NCBI GenBank assembly: GCA_016293845.1
Contig: JAEDDH010000014.1
Location: 1-64,000, forward strand
Length of the DNA stretch: 64,000 bases
From: Bacteroidales bacterium
GTDB lineage: Bacteria > Bacteroidota > Bacteroidia > Bacteroidales > UBA3824
Direction: 5' to 3'
Each line of letters starts with the position of its first letter. The first letter of the stretch is position 1. The position numbers and the translations under genes are program-made. Below are positions 9,107 through 17,974 of this stretch, in pieces. The notes under the pieces are model-generated. The model was not told the origin of the DNA and made no database searches. It saw only the letters and a list, made by a program, of their open reading frames with translations.

Positions 9107-10251
9107 TGCAATTGCCATCCGACATCGAAAACACAATCGACGTGCTAAACTCGCGTTATCGTCAGCGTACCAATTGGATATACATTCTTTTGGTGTCGGC
9201 GGTGATTATCACGGTGATACTTTTGCCCATCATAAAAGTAGATGTAACGAGCCAAAGCCGCGGCATTATCCGTTCTAAAAACGACAACCTCAATATTGTG
9301 CCAATCGTTAGCGGCAGGGTCAAGTTTGTTAACATTGCCAACAATCATCCCGTCAACGCCGGCGACACCTTATTAATAATAGAATCAGACAATATGAGGG
9401 TGCAACTTTTGGCGCAAACCAACGTAAAATCAGATCTTTCGGATCGTATTGCCGATTTAAAGGCGTTGACTTCGGGCGCTAAAAATCCTATCCTCCGCAC
9501 TGCATTGTATATTCAAGAACAAGCTGATTATCAAGAACGTACCGAAGGTGTAAGAATCAAAGCGCAACAAGCCGAACGCGATTATCAGCGTTTAAAAGAA
9601 TCTTATAACAGCGGACTTGCCTCCAAAACCGATTATGAACAAGCCGAAGACCGTTTGCGTAACGTCAAAAACACTCTTGAAACGGCATCGCAACAGCAAT
9701 TGGCTGCATGGCAAAACACCAAAAAACAACTTGAACAACAGCTTATTACATGCAATGGTGAAATTGAACGTTTAGAATCCGAACTGCGAAACTACATTGT
9801 TACCGCACCAGCTTCGGGCACAATTATTACCCAAACGCAAATTCAACCAAACTCGTATATTGCTGCCGGCCAAAACGTTGCATCAATTTCGCCCGACGAA
9901 AGTATTATTGCCGAATGTTACGTTTCGCCTTCAGATATTGGTTTTATCGCTAAGGATCAAGAAGTTAAACTATCGTACGATGCGTTTGACTACAACCAAT
10001 GGGGGCTTGGTCTTGCAGCAGTAGAAGACGTTGACAAAAACATCAGCATCGAAAGCACATCGTCGTATTTCGTAGTGCGCTGCCGCCTCATTGGCAACAC
10101 CCTCAGTCTCAAAAACGGTTACACTGTGGAAATCAAAAAGGGCATGACCCTTACGGCGCGTTTCCTCATTACCCGACGCACATTGTGGCAATTGCTATTC
10201 GACAAAGCCGATAAATGGTTCAATCCCAAACAAATACCGCAACAAAAATGA
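9106..10251 (+). CDS. HlyD-family periplasmic adaptor
   Basis: 381 residues. One membrane helix near residues 22-42, a biotinyl-lipoyl-like half (IVSGRVKFVNIANNHPVNAGD), a coiled-coil hairpin of about residues 110-225 rich in Gln, Glu and Lys, the second lipoyl half (IVTAPASGTIITQTQI) and a beta-barrel domain. It bridges the inner-membrane ABC exporter and the TolC channel. Coding overlaps on both sides (1 base with tolC, 4 bases with the ABC gene) show one operon. Confidence 0.88.
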   Translation: MQLPSDIENTIDVLNSRYRQRTNWIYILLVSAVIITVILLPIIKVDVTSQSRGIIRSKNDNLNIVPIVSGRVKFVNIANNHPVNAGDTLLIIESDNMRVQLLAQTNVKSDLSDRIADLKALTSGAKNPILRTALYIQEQADYQERTEGVRIKAQQAERDYQRLKESYNSGLASKTDYEQAEDRLRNVKNTLETASQQQLAAWQNTKKQLEQQLITCNGEIERLESELRNYIVTAPASGTIITQTQIQPNSYIAAGQNVASISPDESIIAECYVSPSDIGFIAKDQEVKLSYDAFDYNQWGLGLAAVEDVDKNISIESTSSYFVVRCRLIGNTLSLKNGYTVEIKKGMTLTARFLITRRTLWQLLFDKADKWFNPKQIPQQK

Positions 10252-12404
10252 ACACAAACGTACTTCAACACGATATTTACGACTGTGGGGCAGCTTGCCT
10301 TAAATCGGTAGCGGCGCATTACAAACTCGACCTTTCGATTGCGCGTATCCGTCAGTATGCCTGCACCGATATGCGCGGCAACAATGTTTTGGGAATAATT
10401 AAGGCAGCCAACCGAATGGGGTTCACCGCAAAGGGTGTAAAAGGCACAGCCGCAGCATTAGAATCTATTCCGTATCCCACTATAGCTCACGTTATTAGAC
10501 CAATAGATGAGCAATCAATGCACTATCACTTTGTGGTACTTTACGGCTGCAAAAAAGGCTTTGTAAAAATAATGGACCCTTCCATAGGACGCACCAAAAA
10601 GGTTGCGGTGGAGGATTTTCTTAAAAAATGGACGGGTGTGCTGATACTGATAAGTCCATCGCAGAATTTTGTGGCTGGCAAAAAAAGTGTTTCGATGCTT
10701 AGCCATTTCAAAGATTTAATTATTCCGCACCGTAAAGTATTGATTCAAGCCATTATAGGAGCTGTTTGCTTTACCGCCTTGGGACTTTCGATGTCGATTT
10801 ATATCGAAAAAATCACCGACTATGTGCTTGTAGGCGGCAACACCAACTTACTCAACCTATTGGGGCTCATTATGTTAGTATTGCTGGTTTTGCAGTTTGC
10901 CATTGGAATTTTTCAAAATATGATGGCCCTGCGCACAGGTCAAATGATGGACGCTCAACTGATTATGGGCTATTACAAACACCTTTTGCAGTTGCCACAA
11001 CAGTTTTTTGACACTATGAAAGTGGGCGAAATTATTTCAAGGGTCAACGATGCGCTCAATATCAGATATTTTATCAACTCAACGGCTATCAGAATAATAG
11101 TCAACGGGTTAATAGTGGTGCTGTCGTTTAGTATGATGTTTTTTTACCATTGGCAGCTTGCGTTTATTATGCTTGCGGTAATTCCCTTATACCTAATAAT
11201 TTACATAATTACCGACAAGGTAAATAAACGAGTGGAACGCAAGGTGATGGAAGACGCCGCATCGCTTGAAGATCAATTAGTAGAATCGCTCAACGCCATT
11301 AGAACAATAAAACAATATGGTATAGAGGATTACACCAACAACAAAACCGAAAACCGCTTTGTAAAATTAACTTACACCACCTACAACTCGTCAAAAAATG
11401 TGATTTTCTCGGCAAATGCTTCGGAATTTGTTTCTCGACTTTTTACCATAATACTCTTGTGGACAGGTAGTTATTTTGTAATTGGCGGCAACATCACAGC
11501 GGGCGAACTAATGTCGTTTTATGCCCTTGCGGGATATTTTACAGGTCCAGTGTCAGAATTGATTAGTTCAAACAAATCGTTTCGCGAGGCTGAAATTGCC
11601 GCCGACCGTCTGTTTGATATCATTGACCTTGAACGTGAGGAACTTACCGACAAAATTCCGCTCACTCGCGAAAACATTGGCGACATAGTTTTCTCTGATG
11701 TAACATTCAGCTACGGAACACGCAAAAAGATTTTTGAAAAACTCAATCTCCGCATCAACAAAGGCTCAATCACAGCCATTGTGGGCGAAAGCGGATGCGG
11801 CAAAACCACCATTGCCAACCTTATCCAAAACCTCTATCCCCTCAACGAAGGTGCTATCTTTATCGGCGACCTCAAACTCAGCCACCTATCCAACGCCAGC
11901 ATACGCAGTCTTATCTCCACAGTGCCTCAGCAGATTACATTATTCTCGGGAACAATACTATCGAACATCGCCATTGGCGAATACTCACCCGATATTCCTA
12001 AAATTCAGGAGATTATCAATCTTCTTGGACTCAACGACTTTATAGAATCTCTGCCCGACGGATTAGAAACCATCGTTGGCGAAAACGGCTCAAAACTATC
12101 AGGCGGCGAAAAACAGCGTCTTGCCATAGCCCGAGCCATCTACAAAGACCCTGAAATATACATTTTCGACGAAGCCTCGTCGGCACTCGACTCTATTGCC
12201 GAAAAATACGTTCTCAATGCCGTGCAGACCCTCCGTGCCAAAGGCAAAACACTCATCACCATAGCCCACCGCCTCAGCACCATCAAAAATTCCGACACCA
12301 TTATAGTAATGTCGAAAGGTCAGATTGTAGAACAAGGTGATTTTCAGACACTAATTAATAATAAAGGCGAGTTTTATAAGTTGTGGGAAAATCAGGTGGT
12401 GTAA
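10248..12404 (+). CDS. Peptidase C39-containing ABC exporter
   Basis: 718 residues in the order C39 peptidase (about 1-140), six-helix ABC transmembrane domain (about 150-450), ATPase (about 480-718). The peptidase has Cys13 in YDCGAACL, His94 in HYHFVVLYG and Asp110 in KIMDPS, the full catalytic set. The ATPase has Walker A GESGCGKT, signature LSGGEKQR, Walker B IYIFDEASSALD and the H-loop TIAHRLS. It should cleave the leader after Gly-Gly and export the peptide encoded at 7448. Start chosen at ATG 10248 (ATGA overlap with hlyD), which places Cys13 at the usual distance from the N-terminus. Confidence 0.93.
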   Translation: MNTNVLQHDIYDCGAACLKSVAAHYKLDLSIARIRQYACTDMRGNNVLGIIKAANRMGFTAKGVKGTAAALESIPYPTIAHVIRPIDEQSMHYHFVVLYGCKKGFVKIMDPSIGRTKKVAVEDFLKKWTGVLILISPSQNFVAGKKSVSMLSHFKDLIIPHRKVLIQAIIGAVCFTALGLSMSIYIEKITDYVLVGGNTNLLNLLGLIMLVLLVLQFAIGIFQNMMALRTGQMMDAQLIMGYYKHLLQLPQQFFDTMKVGEIISRVNDALNIRYFINSTAIRIIVNGLIVVLSFSMMFFYHWQLAFIMLAVIPLYLIIYIITDKVNKRVERKVMEDAASLEDQLVESLNAIRTIKQYGIEDYTNNKTENRFVKLTYTTYNSSKNVIFSANASEFVSRLFTIILLWTGSYFVIGGNITAGELMSFYALAGYFTGPVSELISSNKSFREAEIAADRLFDIIDLEREELTDKIPLTRENIGDIVFSDVTFSYGTRKKIFEKLNLRINKGSITAIVGESGCGKTTIANLIQNLYPLNEGAIFIGDLKLSHLSNASIRSLISTVPQQITLFSGTILSNIAIGEYSPDIPKIQEIINLLGLNDFIESLPDGLETIVGENGSKLSGGEKQRLAIARAIYKDPEIYIFDEASSALDSIAEKYVLNAVQTLRAKGKTLITIAHRLSTIKNSDTIIVMSKGQIVEQGDFQTLINNKGEFYKLWENQVV

Positions 12405-12470
12405 ATCATCTTTTTCGCATTTACAAAAAAATAATAGACAAATACACATCAATAAACCAAATAATATTCC

Positions 12471-12478
12471 TATATTTG
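12471..12478 (+). promoter_or_regulatory. Minus-7 box TATATTTG of structured RNA copy A
   Basis: Perfect match to TAnnTTTG, about 6 bases before the first stem of the RNA at 12484. The second copy of this RNA has AATATTTG at the same distance, so box and RNA start are conserved together. Confidence 0.65.
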
Positions 12479-12483
12479 CATCA

Positions 12484-12788
12484 CTTTTCTGTTGAAACCG
12501 AAAGGTGGAAACTGAAAAGCACAAATAAATAATAAGGCGTTTGCTAACGCTTTGTGATGACGTTTCGAGAACTTCGCAACTTCTGATCAAATTGTCAAAT
12601 ACAAAGCAACAGCGAATGCCCCTTCGGAGTAGTTGTGTACTTTCCATAACCGCAAAACGGTTTTCCGCTTTGCGGTTATGGTGTTGGTATATAATAGAAT
12701 ACGTGGGGCTTCGCGTTGCTCGTTCAGACAATTTGGGCAATGCGAAGGCCTTTGAAACGTGGACGAGTAACAAGTTCCACGTTTTTTT
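12484..12788 (+). ncRNA. Structured RNA of unknown family, copy A
   Basis: About 305 bases with no convincing ORF. From 5' to 3': a stem with symmetric internal loops (CTTTTC...GAAAAG, 12484-12518), a conserved stretch containing GCGTT/AACGC and GAACTTCGCAACTT, a 16-bp hairpin (CCATAACCGCAAA at 12644 with TTTGCGGTTATGG at 12669), then a 13-bp stem GGCTTCGCGTTGC (12707-12719) with GCAATGCGAAGGCC (12737-12750). The loop base group CTCGT (12719-12723) can pair with ACGAG (12763-12767), giving a pseudoknot. It ends in a terminator AACGTGG/CCACGTT plus seven T. Copy B at 20417-20697 keeps the same order with compensatory changes. I do not recognise the family. Confidence 0.7.
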
Positions 12789-12804
12789 ATTTTCGAAAAA
12801 AATA

Positions 12805-12835
12805 GAGGAAGCCGTTTGACTTCCTCATTTTTTTT
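12805..12835 (+). terminator. Second terminator behind RNA copy A
   Basis: GAGGAAG (12805-12811) pairs with CTTCCTC (12820-12826), followed by A and eight T. It lies 35 bases before the transposase fragment and only 17 bases after the RNA terminator. It may shield the insertion element from outside transcription. Confidence 0.65.
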
Positions 12836-12869
12836 GATAACTTAGTTGTGCTTAAAAATTAAAATTATC

Positions 12870-13396
12870 ATGGGCAAAGATACAAAATATTTCGAACAGC
12901 CGGTGTTTGCACAGGCCATCAATTTTATAAAAAAATCAGATGTGAACGGAATTGCTTCAAAATTCAACTCTGATTATTATACAAAAAAATTCGACACATA
13001 CAACCATTTAATGATAATGCTCTATGGAGCCTTCAAAGGCTATTATGGACTTCGAGAGTTGGTTATAGGGGCGAAAGCCGACGAATCGCGGCTCAAACAA
13101 ATGGACATTACTGTTCCTGCCCGAAGTACTCTTGCAGATGAGTAGAAGCATTAGTCCAAACCATTATGCTCCGCAAACACGACAATAAAGGCGATGTAAT
13201 AGTGGAACACAAGGCTCGTCTTGTGGAATATTGGACAAATACGACCATCGTTGGCAGATAGAACTATTATACAAGCAGTTGAAACAGAAGTTAGAAATAG
13301 GCTGATGTATTACATTGATATGTACAAACTGATTTACAAGCCCGAAAAAGAATGGAATAATGTTAACCGTAAACTTTTCGACTCGCAACTCAAAAT
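12870..13396 (+). pseudogene. IS4-type (DUF4372) transposase, internally deleted
   Basis: From ATG 12870 the first 92 codons encode the DUF4372 N-terminal region of IS4-family transposases (YFEQPVFAQAINFIKK, YNHLMIMLYGAFKGYYGLRE, ending PARSTLADE), then stop at 13143. Further on another frame reads RWQIELLYKQLKQKLEIG, the motif around the catalytic Glu of the same family. The catalytic core between the two is missing, so this is a deletion remnant. Bases 13165-13396 are repeated at 1-232. The homology of the two copies stops at 13396, exactly where the next gene's coding frame begins. Confidence 0.75.
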
Positions 13397-14698
13397 CAAG
13401 AATATATTCCTTTGAAAGCACGAATAGAACGTATTAACAAACTATATGGAGAACAAAAAGATATGCTTTTGATGGACAACAATGTTTTGGCTTCAAAAGA
13501 ATATCCGCAAATAATACAAGAAATCATTGATTGCGGATTCCAAAAGGGGGCAAAGTTTTTTGCACCCGATTATCTTGCAATTGCAATCAAAAATCTAAAT
13601 AATAATGTCAATGACCGTGCGTATTCCAAAAAAGCGTGGAGTTGGATGAGAGATTTTTATAACAAACTCAAAAACAGTGGCGATATTTACGAAATATTTG
13701 AAAAATATCAGATGTTTGAGGATTATCCACCATCAAAATCAAACATCATAAATGCCTACAATGAAGTAAAAGACATTTACGAAAAACATCGTATTAAAAG
13801 CAAGGGAGTTTTGCGTTTTGTAGATTTTAATCAAGGAATGGATGCAAGACTTTTTACTCCCGAAAAAGCGGAGCTATTGTCTAAAATAGCCATTCGCCCC
13901 GTGCGTATTGCTTTTGATGACATTAAATACACAAAAAAATACGAAGACGCAATACGGATGTGCGCAAAAGTTGGAATTAAAGATTTTTCTAACTATCTGT
14001 TATACAATTTTAAAGACAAGCCTGTTGACCTTTACAAACGTATGAGGATAAATGTTGACCTATGCGACACTCTATCAGAAGAAACAGGTCAGAAGGTGAG
14101 TATATATTCGTTTCCGATGAAATATCATCCGCTCCGAAAGACCAATGATATGGATCAAGATTATTCGCACAACCGAGATTATATAGGTGTAAATTGGAAT
14201 CGAAAGTTTATCCGCGCAGTTCAAGCGGTATTGAATAGCACAAAAGGTAAAATCGGTAGAGGAACATCTTTTTTCAACGAGGCGTTTGGCAGCAACGAAC
14301 AAGAATTTGAAGAATTGTTGTATATGCCTGAATCTATGATAATATACCGCTTTTTGTTCAAATGGCTCGGCACAGACGAGGCACACGAAGTTGCGAAACA
14401 AATAATTGGTAGCGACGAGGTTTGCGATTATTCCACATCTTCGTGGCGCAACTGTTTCCATCAATGCAAAAAAGAATTGCCGCCCGACCTTTGGGAAGAT
14501 TTGAAGAAAAAAATCGGCTCAAACGATTTTGTTACTGATAACGAAACGTTTACAGATAGTTTAGAAAAGCGTTTACTATGGTATTACACAAACAGCCGCA
14601 AAGATGTAACAGACGAAACATCAGATATTTGCAAGATGAAGCATTATTACGACAAAAACGTCAAAGACAAACCGTCGCATTACGAAAAGAAGTGTTAA
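13397..14698 (+). pseudogene. 5'-truncated radical-SAM-like protein
   Basis: The longest ORF starts at TTG 13412 and gives 428 residues, but the same frame is open back to 13397, the end of the transposase repeat. The text MLLMDNNVLAS, the VDFNQGMDARL region and GIKDFSNYLLYNF look like the C-terminal part of a radical SAM TIM barrel, followed by about 200 residues of an unknown, lysine-rich C-terminal region. The N-terminal part with the CxxxCxxC iron-sulphur motif is absent, so the enzyme should be inactive. I infer that the insertion element or a later deletion removed the 5' end. No promoter remains visible in front of it. The family call is moderate. Confidence 0.6.
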
Positions 14699-14744
14699 GG
14701 GTTTCATTACCCTTTTGCCACAACCAATTTAGTCAAATGTGTAC

Positions 14745-14834
14745 TTTTATTCTGTCGAGAGAATAAAAATGTGCTATTTTTATTCTGTCGAGAGAATAAA
14801 AATGTGGTGATTTTGTTCTATTGAGAGAATAAAA
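14745..14834 (+). promoter_or_regulatory. Three 24-bp palindromes with exact 33-bp period (operator array)
   Basis: Palindromes at 14745-14768, 14778-14801 and 14811-14834. Each has arms TTTTATTCT and AGAATAAAA around a 6-base centre (GTCGAG in the first two, ATTGAG in the third; the third left arm has one change). The 33-bp period equals about three helical turns, so three protein dimers would sit on one DNA face. The last palindrome lies just before the TATATTTG box of the ATPase gene, which fits repression. The binding protein is not identified. Confidence 0.7.
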
Positions 14835-14838
14835 TTAT

Positions 14839-14846
14839 TATATTTG
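14839..14846 (+). promoter_or_regulatory. Minus-7 box TATATTTG of the DUF4143 ATPase gene
   Basis: Matches TAnnTTTG, 19 bases before the chosen ATG at 14865. A TTTG at 14812-14815 lies within the third palindrome and may serve as the minus-33 element with a spacer slightly longer than usual. Confidence 0.6.
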
Positions 14847-14864
14847 CAAAAAAAAATCAGCATA

Positions 14865-16133
14865 ATGATACCGCATAACACTATAAGAGAGGTTTTAACA
14901 GGCAACCAAGAGGAAATAAACTCTATTCAGGTGTCGCCACGAGATTATACATTTGACCCAAAAGCAAGTTATGTACTTGTTGGGGCACGACGAAGTGGCA
15001 AATCTTACATTCTTTATCACAATATCCAACAACTACTTGCAAATGGCGTTGATTGGGATGAAATGCTGTACATTAATTTTGAGGATGAAAGACTTGTAGG
15101 AATGGAAACATCCGACCTCAATTCTATAATCGAGGTGCATTACTCAATGTCAGATAAGAAACCGATTCTTTTTCTCGATGAGATACAGATAGTGCCGCAT
15201 TGGGAAAAGTTTGTACGCCGACTTGCCGATGAAAAATATCGGTTGTTTGTTACTGGTAGTAATGCCAAAATGCTTTCGTCAGAAATTGCCACTACTCTTG
15301 GGGGGCGCTTGATAGTAAAGGATATTTTCCCTTATTCTTTTGCTGAATATATCACAGCAAACGGTCTGTTAAAAAATCAGTTAGATCTGTTTTCTACTCG
15401 TCAGAGGGCAAAAGTTATACAACTGTTCAATGGCTATTATCGGATGGGAGGATTTCCCGAATCAGTGGCCTACGAAGCAAAACGCGATTATCTGACTTCG
15501 GTATATCAAAAAATATATCTTGGCGACATTGCGGCTCGCAACAATATTGAAAACCGTTTTGTGTTACGCCTTATGTTCAAAAAAATTGCAGAAAGCATCT
15601 GTCAACCAATGTCTTTCAATCGATTAACCAACATTTTGAAAGCATCGGGATGCAAGATTTCGGTTAATACGGTTATCAATTATATTGATTATTCTGTTGA
15701 TGCATTTTTGCTGTTCCCAATCAAAAATATTGCCGACAACCTGGTGGGGCGCGAAACCAATCCAAAATATTATTTTGTTGATAACGGAATCTTAAATCTC
15801 CTTACTTATAATAACGACACTTTGCTGTTAGAAAATCTTGTTGCAGTTACACTTTTGCGGCGTTACGGTATCGACCAAAATGTCTTTTTTTACAATCATA
15901 ACATCGAAATAGACTTTTTTGTTCCAGAAGAAGGTCTTGCTATTCAAGTAAGTTACGATATTAGTAAGTTGACCGAAACATTCGACCGCGAAACCAAGGC
16001 TTTTGTTAATCTATCTAAATTTCTTGACGTGCGTAAATATTTGATAATCACTTATTCTAACGAAGATCATGTTGTTATAGAAGGCATAAAAATAGACATA
16101 GTGCCATATTGGAAATGGGCGTTAAGTTTCTAA
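14865..16133 (+). CDS. AAA ATPase with DUF4143 nuclease-like C-terminus
   Basis: 422 residues. The P-loop is GARRSGKS, Walker B is PILFLDEIQ, and a sensor motif is FVTGSNAKML. The C-terminal half matches the DUF4143 pattern (NPKYYFVDNGILNLL, then EIDFFVPEEGLAIQVSYD, which resembles the E-D-EXK core of restriction-like nucleases). Such ATPases are abundant in gut Bacteroidetes and have no agreed function; defence or selfish-element roles have been proposed. ATG 14865 is chosen because the upstream TTG at 14844 falls inside the minus-7 box. The three palindromes before it suggest tight control. Confidence 0.82.
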   Translation: MIPHNTIREVLTGNQEEINSIQVSPRDYTFDPKASYVLVGARRSGKSYILYHNIQQLLANGVDWDEMLYINFEDERLVGMETSDLNSIIEVHYSMSDKKPILFLDEIQIVPHWEKFVRRLADEKYRLFVTGSNAKMLSSEIATTLGGRLIVKDIFPYSFAEYITANGLLKNQLDLFSTRQRAKVIQLFNGYYRMGGFPESVAYEAKRDYLTSVYQKIYLGDIAARNNIENRFVLRLMFKKIAESICQPMSFNRLTNILKASGCKISVNTVINYIDYSVDAFLLFPIKNIADNLVGRETNPKYYFVDNGILNLLTYNNDTLLLENLVAVTLLRRYGIDQNVFFYNHNIEIDFFVPEEGLAIQVSYDISKLTETFDRETKAFVNLSKFLDVRKYLIITYSNEDHVVIEGIKIDIVPYWKWALSF

Positions 16134-16177
16134 AAACTTTTTTCCCCTTCCTTATAGTTATTCTCCAAAAAAAATTA

Positions 16178-16185
16178 TAATTTTG
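16178..16185 (+). promoter_or_regulatory. Minus-7 box TAATTTTG of aspS
   Basis: Matches TAnnTTTG, 35 bases before the aspS ATG, in an otherwise AT-rich gap of 86 bases. Confidence 0.55.
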
Positions 16186-16219
16186 CCTTTTACAAAAACG
16201 ATTTTAAACACATAATATA

Positions 16220-17974
16220 ATGTACAGATCACACGATTGCGGACAATTACGCATCTCAGACGTTAATAAAAATGTTACCCTCAGCGGATGGGTGCAGAGG
16301 GTTAGAAATCTCGGAGGTATGACTTTTGTTGACCTCCGCGACAGATACGGTATCACCCAATTAGTTTTTAACATGGAAACCAACGCCGAACTTTGCGAAC
16401 GCGCAAGAAAACTCGGCCGCGAATTTGTTATTCAAGCCATTGGAACAGTTACCGAACGCACAAGCAAAAATAAAGACCTTCCTACTGGCGATATTGAAAT
16501 TACTGTAAGCCAATTAAATATACTCAACAAATCGGATGTTCCGCCATTTACCATCGAAGACAATACCGACGGCGGCGAAGACCTTTTGATGAAATACCGC
16601 TATTTGGACATCCGTCGCAAACCTATTATTCAAGGATTGCTGATGCGTCACAAAATGAGTCTGGAAGTACGCAAATATCTTGACGCTCAAGGATTTATGG
16701 AAGTAGAAACTCCTATGCTCATCAATTCAAGTCCCGAAGGTGCAAGAGATTATGTTGTGCCGTCACGACTTCATCATGGCGAATTTTACGCATTGCCCCA
16801 AAGCCCTCAGCAATACAAGCAGTTGCTGATGGTGGCAGGCGTTGACAAATATTACCAACTTGCAAAATGTTTCCGCGACGAAGACCTACGCGCCGACCGT
16901 CAGCCCGAATTTACACAAATCGACTGCGAGATGAGTTTTGTGGAGCAAGAAGACATCTTGCAGATATTTGAAGGCATGGCAAAACACCTTTTCAAAGCGG
17001 TGAAAGGCATAGAGATGAATTACCAATTCCCTCGCATTGTTTGGCAAGACGCTATGGAACAGTACGGTAGCGACAAGCCCGACATCCGTTTTGGAATGAA
17101 AATTCACGACGTTACCGCCGAGGTTAAAGGTCACGGTTTCAAGGTGTTTGACGATGCCGAATATGTATGCGCTATCGCAGTTGTAGGCTGTGCAAACTAT
17201 TCGCGCAAACAAACCGACGAACTCACCGAATGGGTAAAACGTCCTCAGATTGGTGCCAAAGGTCTTGTTTTCATCAAATACAACGAAGACGGCACAGTAA
17301 AATCATCTGTTGACAAATTTTACACTCCCGAGCAACTCACCGAGATTGCCAAAAAAGCCGGAGCTGGCACAGGCGACCTCGTACTTATACTCTGCGGCAA
17401 AAAAATGCCTATCCTCAACGCAATGGGTACTCTCCGTATCGAGATGGGCAACCGTCTCGGGCTCAGAGACAAAAACACATTTGCTCCGCTTTGGGTTATC
17501 GACTTCCCGCTATTTGAGTGGGATGACGAAACACAGCGTTTTTATGCAATGCACCACCCCTTCACCTCGCCCAAAAAAGAAGACATTCCACTTTTGGATA
17601 CCGATCCGGGCAAGGTTCGCGCCAATGCTTACGACCTCGTTATCAACGGCACAGAGGTTGGCGGCGGCTCTATCCGTATTCACGATTCGCAGTTGCAAGT
17701 TAAAATGTTCAACCTTCTCGGATTTACCGAAGAACGCGCACAAAGCAACTTTGGCTGCTTGATTAATGCGTTTAAGTTCGGCGCACCTCCTCACGGTGGT
17801 CTTGCATTCGGATTAGACCGTTGGGTAGCAATCATGTACGGCTGCGATTCTATTAAAGACGTTATTGCATTCCCCAAGAATAATGCTGCACGCGACATTA
17901 TGATGGGTGCTCCTTCGCTGATTTCCCAAGAGCAGTTAAACGAACTTTCACTTGCTATAACCCCTGAAAAATAA
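16220..17974 (+). CDS. aspS: Aspartate-tRNA ligase
   Basis: 584 residues, the bacterial type with the inserted GAD domain. N-terminal OB-fold anticodon-binding domain (GWVQRVRNLGGMTFVDLRD), class II motif 2 FRDEDLRADRQPEFTQID around residue 220, and motif 3 GLAFGLDRW near residue 535. It charges tRNA-Asp. Its stop overlaps the start of the next gene (TAATG), so aspS, the small gene at 17974 and the hydrolase at 18324 are likely one transcript. Confidence 0.97.
   Translation: MYRSHDCGQLRISDVNKNVTLSGWVQRVRNLGGMTFVDLRDRYGITQLVFNMETNAELCERARKLGREFVIQAIGTVTERTSKNKDLPTGDIEITVSQLNILNKSDVPPFTIEDNTDGGEDLLMKYRYLDIRRKPIIQGLLMRHKMSLEVRKYLDAQGFMEVETPMLINSSPEGARDYVVPSRLHHGEFYALPQSPQQYKQLLMVAGVDKYYQLAKCFRDEDLRADRQPEFTQIDCEMSFVEQEDILQIFEGMAKHLFKAVKGIEMNYQFPRIVWQDAMEQYGSDKPDIRFGMKIHDVTAEVKGHGFKVFDDAEYVCAIAVVGCANYSRKQTDELTEWVKRPQIGAKGLVFIKYNEDGTVKSSVDKFYTPEQLTEIAKKAGAGTGDLVLILCGKKMPILNAMGTLRIEMGNRLGLRDKNTFAPLWVIDFPLFEWDDETQRFYAMHHPFTSPKKEDIPLLDTDPGKVRANAYDLVINGTEVGGGSIRIHDSQLQVKMFNLLGFTEERAQSNFGCLINAFKFGAPPHGGLAFGLDRWVAIMYGCDSIKDVIAFPKNNAARDIMMGAPSLISQEQLNELSLAITPEK

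Noticed and set aside
12541..12819. Open frame of 92 codons in the gap after the exporter
   Set aside because: It lies over the stems of the structured RNA, and its translation has no signal, domain or start context. The pairing pattern explains the sequence better.
1..13396. Composite transposon between the two transposase remnants
   Set aside because: Both remnants are defective, and the interval holds housekeeping genes such as miaA and tadA rather than cargo.
14745..14834. Short CRISPR-like array
   Set aside because: The units are palindromes with only 9 bases between them and three copies; there are no spacers and no cas genes. An operator array fits better.
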